A DNA stretch of 13,402 bases from an uncultured Bacilli bacterium (GTDB lineage: Bacteria; Bacillota_I; Bacilli_A; RF39; UBA660): the NCBI GenBank assembly GCA_934098345.1, contig CAKONX010000032.1:1-13402 (forward strand), in the 5' to 3' direction. A program made the position numbers and the translations under genes. The notes under the pieces were generated by a model that had not been told where the DNA came from, did no database searches, and worked only from the letters and a program-made list of their open reading frames with translations. Below, one piece after another: positions 12,628 to 13,402 of the stretch; the stretch's first letter is position 1; each line of letters opens with the position of its first letter.

Positions 12628-13402
12628 CTTCATCACTCTCCACTTTTATTCCAAGTTCTTTAAGTTGTATAGGCATAAGTGTTGCAGGGGATCCCATCAT
12701 TAAGTCTGCTCCACTTGCACTTGTTGGGAATGCTTGTACTTCTCTTAAGTTTGGTTCATCTTGGATAAGCATTATTAATCTATCGATACCAGGAGCCATA
12801 CCACCATGTGGAGGACATCCATATTTAAATGCTGTAAATATTGATTTAAATCTATTTTCAACTTCTTCACGGCTGTATCCAACTATTTCAAATCCTTTAG
12901 CTAAACTATCTAAATCATGATTTCTAATTGCTCCAGAAGCCATTTCATTACCATTACATACAAAGTCAAATTGATATGCAAGTATTTCTCCTGGATCTTT
13001 TTCTTCATAATCTTTAATTCCTCCATGAGGTAAACTAAATGGATTATGACAGAATTCCCACTTCTTAGTTTGTTCATCAAATTCAAACATTGGGAAGTCA
13101 TTAATGATACATAATTCTAGTTTATTATTATCAATTAAGTTCATTTTTCTTCCAAGTTCATTTCTTATAAGGCCAGCAAATTTTTGTGCATGAAGTTTAT
13201 TTCTATTTGCTATAAAGAACATTACTGAATTTTCTTTCATATCAAATTCGTGAATCAAGTTTTCTCTTTCTTCATCACTTAAGAATTTATCAATAGGTCC
13301 TTTTAAAGAGCCATCACTCATAAGTGTTATATAACCTATACCAGGCATTCCAATACTTGATGCATAATCAACGATTTCATTAAACCAAGAGTTTGAATTC
13401 TC
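12620..13402 (-). CDS. aspS: Aspartyl-tRNA synthetase, C-terminal part (5' end outside the window)
   Basis: The frame is open to the right edge; 260 codons are visible of the roughly 590 usual for bacterial AspRS. The start seen at 13348 is internal: 18 more in-frame codons precede it. The first part, from 'NSWFNEIVDYASSIGMPGIGYI' through 'LIRNELGRKMNLI', is the GAD insertion domain of bacterial-type AspRS. Next come 'INDFPMFEFDE', 'HNPFSLP', 'DPGEILAYQFDFVCNGNEMASGAIRNHD' and class II motif 3 in 'PPHGGMAPGIDRLIML', which binds ATP. The end 'FPTSASGADLMMGSPATLMPIQLKELGIKVE' is of the 'LMMGAP' type rather than the more common 'xDAPS' type. Direct linkage to gatCAB suggests a non-discriminating enzyme that also makes Asp-tRNA(Asn). 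The N-terminal anticodon-binding residues that would settle this are outside the window. Confidence 0.95.
   Translation of the reverse strand, partial: ENSNSWFNEIVDYASSIGMPGIGYITLMSDGSLKGPIDKFLSDEERENLIHEFDMKENSVMFFIANRNKLHAQKFAGLIRNELGRKMNLIDNNKLELCIINDFPMFEFDEQTKKWEFCHNPFSLPHGGIKDYEEKDPGEILAYQFDFVCNGNEMASGAIRNHDLDSLAKGFEIVGYSREEVENRFKSIFTAFKYGCPPHGGMAPGIDRLIMLIQDEPNLREVQAFPTSASGADLMMGSPATLMPIQLKELGIKVESDEDE

Noticed and set aside
12910..13101. Minus-strand 63-codon frame inside aspS
   Set aside because: It is an out-of-frame shadow of strongly conserved AspRS motifs.

Overview
This is a very AT-rich window (standard genetic code: TGA is used as a stop, TGG for Trp) from a low-GC Firmicutes-type bacterium. 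The divergent but complete GatCAB set, the short Rel protein, the S66 peptidase and the single-pass surface protein with cadherin-like beta-sandwich repeats suggest an uncultured Bacilli lineage (RF39 / Erysipelotrichales-Mollicutes neighbourhood) that still makes peptidoglycan. That placement is inference. Every gene I can support is on the minus strand, so transcription runs from high to low coordinates.

Layout in transcription order. (1) 13402-9432: the 3' part of aspS, then gatC, gatA and gatB, all overlapping by 1-8 bases. This translation operon ends at a clear hairpin-plus-U-tract terminator that contains the gatB stop. The pairing suggests that AspRS charges tRNA-Asn with Asp and GatCAB amidates it. 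(2) 9345-8215: a secreted, membrane-anchored surface protein with four N-terminal Cys and two cadherin-like beta-sandwich domains. (3) 8193-4398: an ABC exporter operon (ATPase, FtsX-type permease, TetR repressor). Its consensus promoter lies between two copies of one palindrome, the presumed TetR operators. A GNAT acetyltransferase follows, probably with its own promoter. (4) 3790-3041: a protein with two tandem DUF7694-like domains behind a perfect -35 / 17-base spacer / near-perfect -10 promoter. (5) 3022-1331: a leader region and a short Rel/SpoT protein. The leader has a promoter, a Cys-rich 38-codon small ORF, and a 46-nt hairpin with eight Us directly before the rel ribosome binding site. 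(6) 1344-370: an S66 LD-carboxypeptidase-like gene overlapping the rel end. (7) 1-369: AT-rich DNA without a gene, holding a weak plus-strand terminator-like hairpin.

The most interesting part is rel. Its HD hydrolase residues are intact, but the synthetase catalytic Glu (the E of the usual E-V-Q-I-R-T motif) is Gln, and the protein ends just after the TGS domain without the C-terminal regulatory domains. It may therefore be a hydrolase-only (p)ppGpp enzyme. Its leader looks like an attenuator: any transcript from the upstream promoter must pass an intrinsic terminator placed at the stop codon of a small Cys-rich ORF. The second notable system is the repressor-looped or doubly occluded ABC exporter promoter.
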